DNA of 64,000 nt from Streptomyces coelicoflavus (GCF_003112555.1 NZ_BEWB01000002.1:248001-312000); one strand, 5' to 3'. Shown: positions 43,172 to 50,969, counted from the stretch's first letter. Translations and numbers: made by a program. The notes: generated from the sequence alone by a model not told the origin.

Positions 43172-44614
43172 TCAGCTCCCCGTGGGCCGCACGAGCGCGG
43201 CGGCCGTGCGCAGCAGGATGCACACGTCCCGCCACAGCGACCAGTCGTCGATGTACGCGTTGTCGAAGCGGGCCCGGTCCTCGATGGAGGTGTCGCCGCG
43301 CAGCCCGTTGATCTGGGCGAGGCCCGTGATCCCGGCCGGCATCCGGTGGCGGGCGGCGTAACCGGGGTAGGCCTGGCTGAACCGGGCGACGAAGTACGGG
43401 CGTTCGGGACGCGGGCCGACCAGGCTCATGTCGCCCCGGAAGACGTTCCACAGCTGGAGCAGCTCGTCCAGCGAGGTGCGGCGCAGGAAGCGGCAGAACC
43501 ACGGCATCCGGTGCTCGTCCGCCACGCTCCACCGGGTCGCCGCCTCGTGCTCGTCGGCCGGGCGGTGCGTGCGGAACTTCAGCAGCGTGAACGGCCTGCC
43601 GCCCTGCCCGACGCGCTCCTGCCGGAACAGCACCCCGGGACCGCCCACCACCCTCAGGACCGCCGCGCAGGCCAGCAGCAAGGGGCTCAGCAGCAGCAAC
43701 AGCACGCCGGACACCAGCACGTCCAGCACTCGCTTGCCCGTGCCGCCCGGCCGTCGGGGCGCCGGTTCCAGACGCCGGCAGCGGAAGGCGGCGATCCGGT
43801 CCCCGGCCGCGTACCGGGGGGCCGGGGCGGCGGTCTCGGCGTCGAGCTCCCACACCGTGCAGCCCGACTCGGCCAGCGCCCGCAGCAACGCCGCCTGCCG
43901 GGGCCGCGGGGACGGGTCCACGGCCAGGACGTCCCGGACGCCGTTCTGCACGACCGCCCGCCGCACCTCCTCGCCCGTGGACAGCACGGGCAGACCCGCG
44001 GTGCCGCCCGGGTCGTCGGTGACGATCCCGACGGGGCGCATCCCGCAGCGCGGGTGGCGCAGCAGCGCCGAGGCCACGCGCTGCGCGGTCACGGCGGGCC
44101 CGACGACGAGGGCGGCGCGGGGGTGGTTCAGCAGCGCCGTACGGTGCCGGTGGTGCACGGCGGCCCGGCCGGCGCAGCCCGTCACGGCGTGCAGCAGGAA
44201 ACCCGCGGCCAGGGTGTGCGCGGGGAGCACGTGCGCGGGGGCGTACGCCGCGACGAGCGCCGCCAGCACCAGCCACACCACCGCGATCCGGCCGCACAGG
44301 GCGGGCAGCTCGTCCAGCGCGCCGGACGGCCGCCGGTCCGGACGCGGACGCGGGCGCAGCAGCAGCGAGGCGGCCACCAGCAGCGCCGCGAGCAGCGGCC
44401 GGTGCGGGACACCGGTGAGGACCAGCGAGCCCGGCAGGGCGGCCGTGCCGTCCGCGACGAGCAACGGCAACGGCGAGCCCGGCCGCGGTGCGGGAGGCCC
44501 GGCGGGCAGCCGGTGGCTCCCGGTGCCGTCGCGCCGCGGCAGCACCGCGACGGGGGTGGAGCCGAGGTCGCGCGACTGGCCGGCGGGGGAGGGAACGGTG
44601 CTTTCCGCGGTCAC
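43172..44614 (-). CDS. Polyprenyl glycosylphosphotransferase initiating EPS synthesis
   Basis: The 480-residue membrane protein has four to five N-terminal membrane segments, a CoA-binding-like middle domain (V-G-I-V-T-D-D-P-G-G-T-A), and a C-terminal bacterial sugar-transferase domain. The latter has L-F-R-Q-E-R-V-G-Q-G-G-R-P-F-T-L-L-K-F-R-T, S-L-D-E-L-L-Q-L-W-N-V-F-R-G-D-M-S-L-V-G-P-R-P-E and G-I-T-G-L-A-Q-I-N-G. This WcaJ/WbaP-type enzyme moves the first sugar-1-phosphate onto undecaprenyl phosphate, committing sugar to EPS. It starts with GTG in a GTGA overlap with the upstream glycosyltransferase gene. Confidence 0.93.
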   Translation of the reverse strand: MTAESTVPSPAGQSRDLGSTPVAVLPRRDGTGSHRLPAGPPAPRPGSPLPLLVADGTAALPGSLVLTGVPHRPLLAALLVAASLLLRPRPRPDRRPSGALDELPALCGRIAVVWLVLAALVAAYAPAHVLPAHTLAAGFLLHAVTGCAGRAAVHHRHRTALLNHPRAALVVGPAVTAQRVASALLRHPRCGMRPVGIVTDDPGGTAGLPVLSTGEEVRRAVVQNGVRDVLAVDPSPRPRQAALLRALAESGCTVWELDAETAAPAPRYAAGDRIAAFRCRRLEPAPRRPGGTGKRVLDVLVSGVLLLLLSPLLLACAAVLRVVGGPGVLFRQERVGQGGRPFTLLKFRTHRPADEHEAATRWSVADEHRMPWFCRFLRRTSLDELLQLWNVFRGDMSLVGPRPERPYFVARFSQAYPGYAARHRMPAGITGLAQINGLRGDTSIEDRARFDNAYIDDWSLWRDVCILLRTAAALVRPTGS

Positions 44615-46068
44615 GGGTGGATGGACTCCCTGCACTCGATGGGGAGAGGGCGCGCAACGGCGGGCGGGCCGGCGCTCCTGCCGGTGCCGCCGACGGCGAC
44701 GCCGGGGTGCGCCGGGGCCGTGGGCCGCACGTCGGCGGTGGGCCGTGCGTCGAGGGCAGGCCGTACGCCGACGGTGGGGCGTGTGTCGGCGGTGGGGCAT
44801 GCGTCGACGGCGGGGCGTGTGTCGGCGGCGGGGCGTGCGTCGGCGGCGGGTGCCACGTCGGCCAAGAGACCGTCGGCCAAGAGACCGTCGGCCAGGAGGC
44901 CGTCGTAAAGGGCCGCGACCGCCGCGGCCGTGCGCCGTACGTCGTGCGCGGACCGGACGTGCGCGCGCCCCCGGCGGCCGAGCGACGCGCGCAGCGGCGC
45001 GTCGAGCAGCAGCGCGGCGACGGCGCCGGCCAGGGCCGCCGGATCCGCGGGCGGTACCAGGCAGTGCGGGACGAGAGCGGGCGGCAGGCCCTCGCGGGCG
45101 CCGTCCACGTCGGTCACCACCACGGGCCGGCCGCACGCCATCGCCTCCAGCGGGGCCAGCGCCATGCCCTCCCAGCGCGACGGCAGGACGACCAGGTCGG
45201 CGGCCCGGTACCAGGCGGTGGCGTCGGCGACGGTCCCCGCGAAGACCACGGAGGCCGGGGCCCGTGCGGCCAGCCGGGCGCGGTCCGGGCCGTCGCCGAC
45301 GAGCACCAGCCGGGCGCCGGGCACCCGGGCCCGCACCGTTTCCCACGCGCTCAGCAGCAGGTCCTGCCCCTTCTGCCGGCACAGGCGCCCCACGCAGACC
45401 GCCAACGGCGCGTCCGGACCGATGCCGTGCCGCAGCCGTACGCCGCCGGGATCGCCGGGGTCGCCGGGGTCGCTGGAATCGCCCGGCCCGGCCGGGTCCT
45501 CGGGGGCTTCCCCGGGCGCGTCGGTGTCGAAGCGGGTGAGGTCGATGCCGTTCGGGACCACGGACCAGGGTCCGCGCAGCCCCGCCCGCACACCCCGCAG
45601 CCGTTCCGCCTCGCTCACGCACACCGTCCGCGCGGCCCACCGCGCCGCCCACCGCTCCCAGCCGAGCGCGAGGAGCCCGGCGGCACCGCCGACCGCCTCG
45701 AACGACCAGGCGTGCGGCTGGAACACGGTCGGGATCCGGCCCCGTACGGCGAGCCGCCCCGCGAGACCGGCCTTCGCGCTGTGCGCGTGCACCAGGTCGG
45801 GCCGCACGTTTTCGAGCACGCGGACGAGCCGCCGCACCTCCGGCACCAGCGCCGGGCCCGGCGAACGCGTCGCGGGCCAGTTCCGCACATCGGCGCCCAG
45901 GGAACGCAGCCGGTCGGCGAGGCTCCCGTCGGGACAGGCGACCACGACGCGCATCCCGGCGGCCAGCTGAGCGCGCGTCAGGTCCGTCACCACCCGGGCG
46001 ACCCCGCCGTCCACCGGTTGGGTGAGGTGCAGAACCCGTGGCCGTAAGCCGGTCGGTGGCAGGTGCAT
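44611..46068 (-). CDS. GT4-family glycosyltransferase with repetitive C-terminal tail; first gene of the EPS operon
   Basis: The 485-residue protein has a GT-B core of about 390 residues: H-L-T-Q-P-V-D-G-G-V-A-R-V-V at the start, V-V-P-N-G-I-D-L-T-R-F, V-G-R-L-C-R-Q-K-G-Q-D, and P-S-R-W-E-G-M-A-L-A-P-L-E-A-M-A-C-G-R-P-V. A Gly/Asp/Pro insert lies near residues 185-205. The C-terminal 85 residues are repeats: D-G-L-L-A three times, then six-residue A-D-x-R-P-x units, the protein reading of tandem DNA repeats at 44731-44901. ATG 46068 has GAGGAAACGC before it; a GTG six codons upstream (46086) is the alternative. Confidence 0.85.
   Translation of the reverse strand: MHLPPTGLRPRVLHLTQPVDGGVARVVTDLTRAQLAAGMRVVVACPDGSLADRLRSLGADVRNWPATRSPGPALVPEVRRLVRVLENVRPDLVHAHSAKAGLAGRLAVRGRIPTVFQPHAWSFEAVGGAAGLLALGWERWAARWAARTVCVSEAERLRGVRAGLRGPWSVVPNGIDLTRFDTDAPGEAPEDPAGPGDSSDPGDPGDPGGVRLRHGIGPDAPLAVCVGRLCRQKGQDLLLSAWETVRARVPGARLVLVGDGPDRARLAARAPASVVFAGTVADATAWYRAADLVVLPSRWEGMALAPLEAMACGRPVVVTDVDGAREGLPPALVPHCLVPPADPAALAGAVAALLLDAPLRASLGRRGRAHVRSAHDVRRTAAAVAALYDGLLADGLLADGLLADVAPAADARPAADTRPAVDACPTADTRPTVGVRPALDARPTADVRPTAPAHPGVAVGGTGRSAGPPAVARPLPIECRESIHP
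44731..44856. repeat. Seven 18-bp tandem repeats in the GT4 3' end
   Basis: Seven units of the form gtcggcggYggggcRtgY start at 44731 and encode the A-D-x-R-P-x hexapeptide repeats of the glycosyltransferase tail on the minus strand. Confidence 0.85.
44857..44901. repeat. Three 15-bp tandem repeats in the GT4 3' end
   Basis: Three units gtcggccaRgagRcc at 44857, 44872 and 44887 encode D-G-L-L-A three times on the minus strand, next to the 18-bp array. Confidence 0.85.
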
Positions 46069-46207
46069 GCGCGTTTCCTCGCTCACGGGGAATGCTCGGT
46101 ACGGGCGGGTGCGCGCCCGGCCGCGGGCGCCGGCCGCGACGCGGCATACGGGTGCGTCGAAACGGTCGAAACGGGTGCGTCGAATGGTGTGGGACTCTAG
46201 CTGCTAT

Positions 46208-46221
46208 CCGTACTAATACGG
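46208..46221. promoter_or_regulatory. Palindrome CCGTA-CTAA-TACGG in the EPS/chpF divergent region
   Basis: This perfect 5-bp inverted repeat has a 4-base A/T-rich centre, 140 bases upstream of the first EPS gene and 147 upstream of chpF. It lies in the only clearly A/T-richer part of the 299-base spacer. It may be a shared operator or promoter element. Confidence 0.35.
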
Positions 46222-46367
46222 CGAAACCGGGTAAGTGTGTTGGATTTGTGAATGCCGGCCTTTCGCGAGATCACCCCTTTGGCGGCACAACTCGGGCGCG
46301 CGCCACGCGTTGACACTGCGCCGGGCAGCCGCCCGGATGTGTGTACAACCCCAAGGAGCACTTCTCC

Positions 46368-46607
46368 ATGTCGCGTATCGCGAAGGGCCTGGCCCTGACC
46401 TCCGTCGCCGCCGCCGCGGTGGCGGGCACCGCCGGTGTCGCCGCCGCCGACAGCGGCGCGCAGGCCGCCGCCGCCCACTCCCCGGGCGTTCTGTCCGGCA
46501 ACGTGGTGCAGGTCCCGGTCCACATCCCGGTCAACGTCTGCGGTAACACCATCGACGTCATCGGCCTGCTGAACCCGGCGTTCGGCAACGAGTGCGAGAA
46601 CGACTGA
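46368..46607 (+). CDS. chpF: Short chaplin ChpF
   Basis: The 79-residue secreted protein has a signal peptide (M-S-R-I-A-K-G-L-A ... V-A-A-A) and one chaplin domain with H-S-P-G-V-L-S-G-N-V-V-Q-V-P, V-C-G-N-T-I-D-V-I-G-L-L-N-P-A-F-G-N-E-C-E-N-D. It is a surface-active amyloid subunit. AAGGAG precedes ATG 46368. It is divergent from the EPS operon, so chaplin and EPS expression may be coordinated through one intergenic region. Assignment to ChpF rather than another short chaplin rests on position. Confidence 0.9.
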   Translation: MSRIAKGLALTSVAAAAVAGTAGVAAADSGAQAAAAHSPGVLSGNVVQVPVHIPVNVCGNTIDVIGLLNPAFGNECEND

Positions 46608-46881
46608 CGTCGACTGGCAACTCCCCGCACCGGCCGTCCGCACCGCGGTTCCTCCGCGAGCGGGCGGCCGGTTCGCGTTGCCGCGCGGACGGCGGTGTGC
46701 TGCCCCGAATGGGGGGACCGGGCCGGGACACGGCGCACGGACCTTGACAGGGTGTCTCAGCAGGTAAGACGCCGCACGCGGGGAGAGCGGGCGGACCGGC
46801 AGGGTCACCGCTCGGTTGCAGAGCGCCAAGGGCACTTCCACGGTGGGCACAACATCCGACGCACCACCGAAAGGAACCCCC

Positions 46882-47649
46882 ATGCGTCTGCCCGCACGGC
46901 GAATCGCCACCTCCACTCTCTGCGCCGGCCTGCTGATCGGCCTCTCCGGTCCGGCGGTGATGGCGGCCGACGGCGACCCGGCCCGGGAGCGCACCCACGC
47001 GGCGTCCCACGCCCCCCTCCCCGACGCCGACGAACTGCAGAGCCAGGTCGCCGGCCTGGCCGAGCTGGGCGGGGTGCTCACGCCGGTCACCGACATGCTC
47101 ACCGCCGTCCTCAAGGCCGACAACGGCCAACTCTCCGCCACGGACGCGGACAAGCTCTCCGCCGCCGTCGAGGACGCCCTCGCCAAGGCGGACGCCGCGG
47201 ACACGGACGCCGACGACGCGGCGACCACACCCGGCACGACCACCCCGGCCCAGCCGCCGGCCGTGACCGCGCCGGAGGCCGAGGCCGACACCCCGGTCAC
47301 GTTGCCGGCGCCCGTGACGCTGCCGGCGCCCGTCACGGCGCAGAGCGACGACGGCACCGCGGCGGCCTCCGACCTGTCCGCGGCCGCGGAGGCCGAGCTG
47401 CAGAAGCAGATCGACGCCCTGGTCAAGGCCACCACCTCCGGTACCGCCGAACAGGTGAGCCCGGCCGTCAAGGACGTGATGACCGGCATCGTCAACGTCG
47501 TCGCCGCCACGCTGGTGGGCAACGGGCTGCCCGCCGCGGACCTGGCCGGCCTGCCCGGCGTCCCCACCGCGCCCGAGGCCACGACCCCCGAGGCGACCAC
47601 CCCGGAAGCCGCCGCGCCAGCGAACCCGCTGCCGGCCGACCCTTCCTGA
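46882..47649 (+). CDS. Secreted protein of unknown function, Ala/Thr/Pro-rich
   Basis: The 255-residue protein has a signal peptide (M-R-L-P-A-R-R ... A-V-M-A-A). Two helical regions of similar type follow (L-A-E-L-G-G-V-L-T-P-V-T-D-M-L-T-A-V-L and V-S-P-A-V-K-D-V-M-T-G-I-V-N-V-V), separated by a low-complexity linker with T-L-P-A-P-V twice. The tail has E-A-T-T-P twice. No catalytic motif, membrane anchor or sortase signal is seen. AAAGGAA precedes the ATG. It lies between chpF and melC1 with two other unknown secreted genes, so a structural surface role is plausible. Confidence 0.75.
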   Translation: MRLPARRIATSTLCAGLLIGLSGPAVMAADGDPARERTHAASHAPLPDADELQSQVAGLAELGGVLTPVTDMLTAVLKADNGQLSATDADKLSAAVEDALAKADAADTDADDAATTPGTTTPAQPPAVTAPEAEADTPVTLPAPVTLPAPVTAQSDDGTAAASDLSAAAEAELQKQIDALVKATTSGTAEQVSPAVKDVMTGIVNVVAATLVGNGLPAADLAGLPGVPTAPEATTPEATTPEAAAPANPLPADPS

Positions 47650-47672
47650 CGCCGCCCCCTCCCGGGCGTCCC

Positions 47673-47713
47673 GGGCCGTCGCACCTCCCTCCCCGGAGGC
47701 GCGACGGCCCTTT
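47673..47713 (+). terminator. Terminator after the 255-residue secreted protein gene
   Basis: GGGCCGTCGC (47673-47682) pairs perfectly with GCGACGGCCC (47701-47710), with a small CCTCC/GGAGG helix in the loop, followed by TTT. Confidence 0.75.
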
Positions 47714-47872
47714 GGTGTGTTGGGTCCCGTGCGCCGGGTCCCGTGCGTCGAGTTCCGTGTCCGGAGATCTCATATGTCTTCCGGACGGCGGAGTTTCCGG
47801 GTCCGGCGCAGGTCGTTAAGGAGGGCGTCAGCAATCCCACCGGTGACACGGGTCGCCGAGGAAAGGAACACG

Positions 47873-48175
47873 ATGAAGTCCCTCAAGGCCGCCGCCGTCG
47901 TCGCCGGTTCCCTGGTCGCCGCAGGCTCCGCCGTGCCCGCGTTCGCCTACGACGCCGCCGACACCGCCGCTCTCACGCCCACCAGCCTCAACGGTGCCGT
48001 GAACGCGCTGACCGCGGAGCCCATCGACATCATGCCGATCAAGCACCAGTCGGACGGGCGGTCCGACGCGCTGGACACCGAGAACAAGGACTCCGTGCTG
48101 CACGGCGTGAAGGGCGCGACGACCGAACTGAACTCCGCCGGCGGCCTGCTGGGCGGCCTCCCGCTGGGCGGCTGA
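47873..48175 (+). CDS. Small secreted protein of unknown function
   Basis: The 100-residue protein has a clear signal peptide (M-K-S-L-K-A-A-A-V-V ... V-P-A-F-A). The mature part of about 75 residues contains L-T-P-T-S-L-N-G-A-V-N-A-L, I-D-I-M-P-I-K-H-Q-S-D-G-R-S-D-A-L and ends G-L-L-G-G-L-P-L-G-G. It has no cysteine and is not a chaplin or rodlin, though size and hydrophobic end are similar in style. GAAAGGAACACG precedes the ATG. It lies in a co-directional row of secreted-protein genes. Confidence 0.72.
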   Translation: MKSLKAAAVVAGSLVAAGSAVPAFAYDAADTAALTPTSLNGAVNALTAEPIDIMPIKHQSDGRSDALDTENKDSVLHGVKGATTELNSAGGLLGGLPLGG

Positions 48176-48292
48176 GCCACCCCGCTCCCCGCCGCGCTCC
48201 TCCTCCCTCCTCCTCCCTTCCCATCCCTCCCCCTCCCTCTCCCGCCTTCCCGAAGCCGTACTCCCGCCTTCTCGAAAGGGACCGTGCCTGTC

Positions 48293-48808
48293 ATGAAGCC
48301 GACCACCAGACGAACCCTGGCCGCCGTCGTCACCGGTGTGGCCGCCGCCGTGGGCGCGACCGCAACCCCCGCCGTCGCGGCCCGCGCGATTCCCGTGCCG
48401 GTGCCGCTGGACGGCGCGGAGACGGCCCTCGGCATGGAACTGCCCGAGGTGGCCGGCGAGCTGCCCGTGCCGACGGCGGGGGCCCCGGAGGGCCCGCGGT
48501 ACGTGGAGGGCCGGCTGCTGCCGGAACGCACGCTGCCGCAGCTGCCGGTGCGCGGCGGGCTGCCCGGCGTCGACGTGCGCCAGCCGGTCCCGCACGTCCT
48601 CGGCGACGACTTCGACCACGCCGGTGTCGACGCGCCCGCCGCCGAACTGCGGACCCTGGCGCCTGGCCTGTCCCTGGACGCGCCGCTCACCGCGCCGAAC
48701 CCCGATGCCCTGGGCCTGCCGGCGCCCAAGCTCCCCGAGGTCGGGGTGCTCGCCCCGGTGGTCCAGACGGTGCCGGTGGCCGACCTGGGTGTCGGGCCGG
48801 GGTTGTAG
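48293..48808 (+). CDS. Secreted protein of unknown function, Pro/Leu-rich
   Basis: The 171-residue protein has a twin-Arg-like signal (M-K-P-T-T-R-R-T-L-A-A-V-V) cleaved near A-V-A-A. The mature region is rich in Pro, Leu and Val with recurrent L-P-x-V/L-P-x motifs (P-V-P-V-P-L, L-P-A-P-K-L-P-E-V) and no cysteine. The spacing to AAAGGG favours ATG 48293 over the in-frame GTG 48284. It ends 127 bases before melC1. Function is unknown; it may be an extended, possibly self-associating surface protein. Confidence 0.7.
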   Translation: MKPTTRRTLAAVVTGVAAAVGATATPAVAARAIPVPVPLDGAETALGMELPEVAGELPVPTAGAPEGPRYVEGRLLPERTLPQLPVRGGLPGVDVRQPVPHVLGDDFDHAGVDAPAAELRTLAPGLSLDAPLTAPNPDALGLPAPKLPEVGVLAPVVQTVPVADLGVGPGL

Positions 48809-48935
48809 GCGCACCGGCCCGAAGCGGCCTCGCCCGGTGGAGCGGCCGTGCTCCGACTGGCCCTGCGGGCGGTGACCGCGAGGCCCGCCCCGCGGTTAGC
48901 GGTGCGGACCAACGCAACCGGACGAGGAGTGGGCC

Positions 48936-49595
48936 ATGGCCGTCAACGCGGGCACCAGAACGAACGGCACGGAGGGGGAGCGGCGGCGCGCGGCGCAAGG
49001 GGAGGGCGCGACGCGAGGCGGACCGGCGAAGCCTGGGCAGGCGAACCCCGGACCGGCGAACCCCGGACCGGTGAACTCTGGAGCGGCGATCCCCGGAGCG
49101 GCGAACCCCGGCCCGGCGTCCGGCACCCGGCGGCAGGTGATGCGGGGGCTGCTCGCCCCGGCGCTCGCCGTCGGCCTGGCGCCCCTGGTCGCCGCCTCCC
49201 GGCCCGCCCGGGCCACGGAGGCCGGCGGCACCGGGGACACGGCGGGACCCGCACACCCCGGGCCGCACGCCGCCGGGTCCGCCCCCCTGACCGCCGACAG
49301 CACCGCCTTCGACGAGACCTACCGCGGCCGGCGCATCCGGGGCATCCGCTCCGCCGCGGGACGGGCCGTGGGCGCCGGGACCTGGCACGTCACCGTGGAC
49401 GGCCGCCCGCTGCACCTGATGCGCCGGGCCGACGGCAGCTGGCTGAGCATGATCGATCACTACCGGTCGTACCCCACCCCGCTCGCCGCGGCCCGCGGCG
49501 CCGTCGACGAACTCGGCCCCGGCGAGCACCTGCGCGACACCCCGTCCACCGGCCACGACCAGCACCCCGGGGGGCGGCATGGCGTACACGCGTAA
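48936..49595 (+). CDS. melC1: Tyrosinase copper-transfer cofactor MelC1 with repetitive N-terminal extension
   Basis: The 219-residue protein's C-terminal half is MelC1: F-D-E-T-Y-R-G-R-R-I-R-G, W-H-V-T-V-D-G-R-P-L-H-L-M-R-R-A-D-G-S-W and Y-P-T-P-L-A-A-A-R-G-A-V-D-E-L. MelC1 binds apotyrosinase, delivers copper and carries it out through the Tat route. The Tat-like signal (T-R-R-Q-V-M-R-G-L-L) begins only near residue 64. Before it lies an unusual region of about 60 residues, including Pro/Gly/Asn pentapeptide repeats from the 15-bp array at 49026-49115. GAGGAG precedes the ATG. It overlaps melC2 by 17 bases. Confidence 0.9.
   Translation: MAVNAGTRTNGTEGERRRAAQGEGATRGGPAKPGQANPGPANPGPVNSGAAIPGAANPGPASGTRRQVMRGLLAPALAVGLAPLVAASRPARATEAGGTGDTAGPAHPGPHAAGSAPLTADSTAFDETYRGRRIRGIRSAAGRAVGAGTWHVTVDGRPLHLMRRADGSWLSMIDHYRSYPTPLAAARGAVDELGPGEHLRDTPSTGHDQHPGGRHGVHA
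49026..49115. repeat. Six 15-bp tandem repeats in the 5' part of melC1
   Basis: Units gcgaaccccggaccg and variants at 49026, 49041, 49056, 49071, 49086 and 49101 encode A-N-P-G-P-type pentapeptides. The repeat number keeps the frame. Confidence 0.9.
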
Positions 49596-50445
49596 GGACG
49601 TCAGCACACTGACCCGGAGCGAGAAGCGACGGTTCGTCAACGCGCTGCTGGAGATCAAACGACGCGGGGAGTACGACGAGTTCGTGCGCACCCACATCGA
49701 GTACTACGTCTCCGACGGCGAGGACGGACTGCGTACGGCGCACATGGCGCCGTCCTTCCTGCCCTGGCACCGCCGGTTCCTGCTGGACCTGGAGGAGGCG
49801 CTGCGCCGGGTCGACTCGTCGGTCACCGTGCCGTACTGGGACTGGACGAAGGACCGCGGCGCCAAGTCGGCGCCCTGGACCGCCGACCTGCTGGGCGGCA
49901 CCGGACGGCGGTCCGACCACCGGGTCACCACCGGCCCCTTCGCCCACGCCGAGGGCAACTGGACCATCAAGGAGAACGTCACCGACACCGAGTACCTCAC
50001 CCGGGACCTCGGACGCGCCGGCAACCCCCTCGACCTGCCCTCGAAGAGCGACCTGGAATGGGCGCTGGACGACCCGAAGTACGACACCTCCCCGTACGAC
50101 TCCACGGTCCGCAAGGGATTCCGCAACAAGCTGGAGGGGTGGGGCACCGGCCGCGGCAGCGTCTCCTGGCGCAACCACAACCGCGTGCACCGCTGGGTCG
50201 GCGGGGCCATGGTCGGCGGCGCCTCCGTCAACGACCCGGTGTTCTGGCTGCACCACGCCTTCATCGACCTCCAGTGGTCCCGCTGGCAGGCCCGCCACCG
50301 CGGCGCCCGCTACCTGCCCGCCGAGCCGCCCGGCCGGGGCAGCGCACAGCGCGGGCGGATCGTCGCACGGCACGAGAAGCTGCCGCCGTGGGACGTGACG
50401 CCGGACGAACTGGAGGACGTCGGCCGGATCTACCGGTACGCCTAG
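49579..50445 (+). CDS. melC2: Tyrosinase MelC2
   Basis: The 288-residue type-3 copper enzyme oxidises tyrosine to DOPA and dopaquinone, making melanin outside the cell. The copper A ligands are His39, His55 and His64 (T-H-I-E, T-A-H-M-A, P-W-H-R-R-F). Copper B ligands are His200 and His204 in H-N-R-V-H, plus a histidine of W-L-H-H-A-F-I-D (225/226). It has no signal peptide of its own and leaves with MelC1. Translation is coupled through the 17-base overlap. A bidirectional terminator follows. Confidence 0.96.
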   Translation: MAYTRKDVSTLTRSEKRRFVNALLEIKRRGEYDEFVRTHIEYYVSDGEDGLRTAHMAPSFLPWHRRFLLDLEEALRRVDSSVTVPYWDWTKDRGAKSAPWTADLLGGTGRRSDHRVTTGPFAHAEGNWTIKENVTDTEYLTRDLGRAGNPLDLPSKSDLEWALDDPKYDTSPYDSTVRKGFRNKLEGWGTGRGSVSWRNHNRVHRWVGGAMVGGASVNDPVFWLHHAFIDLQWSRWQARHRGARYLPAEPPGRGSAQRGRIVARHEKLPPWDVTPDELEDVGRIYRYA

Positions 50446-50461
50446 GCGGTGCCCTTACGGC

Positions 50462-50492
50462 AGGAGCCCCGGCCGGGAAGGCCGGGGCTCCT
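50462..50492. terminator. Bidirectional terminator between melC2 and chpG
   Basis: AGGAGCCCCGGCC (50462-50474) pairs perfectly with GGCCGGGGCTCCT (50480-50492) around GGGAA. Confidence 0.82.
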
Positions 50493-50507
50493 CGGGTGCC
50501 TGGCGAC

Positions 50508-50780
50508 TCAGCCGCCGTAGCCGCCGCTCTTCTCGTCGTCGTCGCCGTTTTCGCAGGCGTTGCCGAAGGCCGGGTTCAGCAGGCCGATCACGTCGATGGT
50601 GTTGCCGCAGACGTTGACCGGCACGTGCACCGGGACCTGGACGACGTTGCCGGACAGGACACCGGGCGAGCCGATGGCCGCGCCCTCCGCGCCCGCGTCC
50701 GCCATGGCCATGCCGGTGCCGCTGAGCACCACGGCACCGGCGCCGAGGGCGACACCGGCGGCCTTCGCGATGCGAGACAT
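50508..50780 (-). CDS. chpG: Short chaplin ChpG
   Basis: The 90-residue secreted protein has a signal peptide (M-S-R-I-A-K-A-A-G ... A-M-A), one chaplin domain with both cysteines (V-C-G-N-T-I-D-V-I-G-L-L-N-P-A-F-G-N-A-C), and a C-terminal acidic/Gly tail N-G-D-D-D-E-K-S-G-G-Y-G-G that other short chaplins here lack. AGAAGGAGAA precedes the ATG. The length and tail fit ChpG. It is convergent with the melanin operon. Confidence 0.92.
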   Translation of the reverse strand: MSRIAKAAGVALGAGAVVLSGTGMAMADAGAEGAAIGSPGVLSGNVVQVPVHVPVNVCGNTIDVIGLLNPAFGNACENGDDDEKSGGYGG

Positions 50781-50969
50781 CACGTTCTCCTTCTGACTCG
50801 GGGAGCGCGGCGGCAGGACGCGCCGCCGCACTGCCGGTTCAACGCACCCGGTCGCAGCCGGTCACGGGGGGAATGTGCGGATCACCCTTTTTGGACGCTC
50901 GGGCCGGTGGGGAGGCGGGCCGTGGAAAACCGTTCCCGTGCGCGCCGGTGCGTCCACTAGCCTCCCGGC

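Noticed and set aside
30839..50780. The region as a secondary-metabolite gene cluster
   Set aside because: Apart from melanin (melC1-melC2) there are no polyketide, peptide-synthetase, terpene or RiPP biosynthetic enzymes; the genes are for cell surface and EPS.
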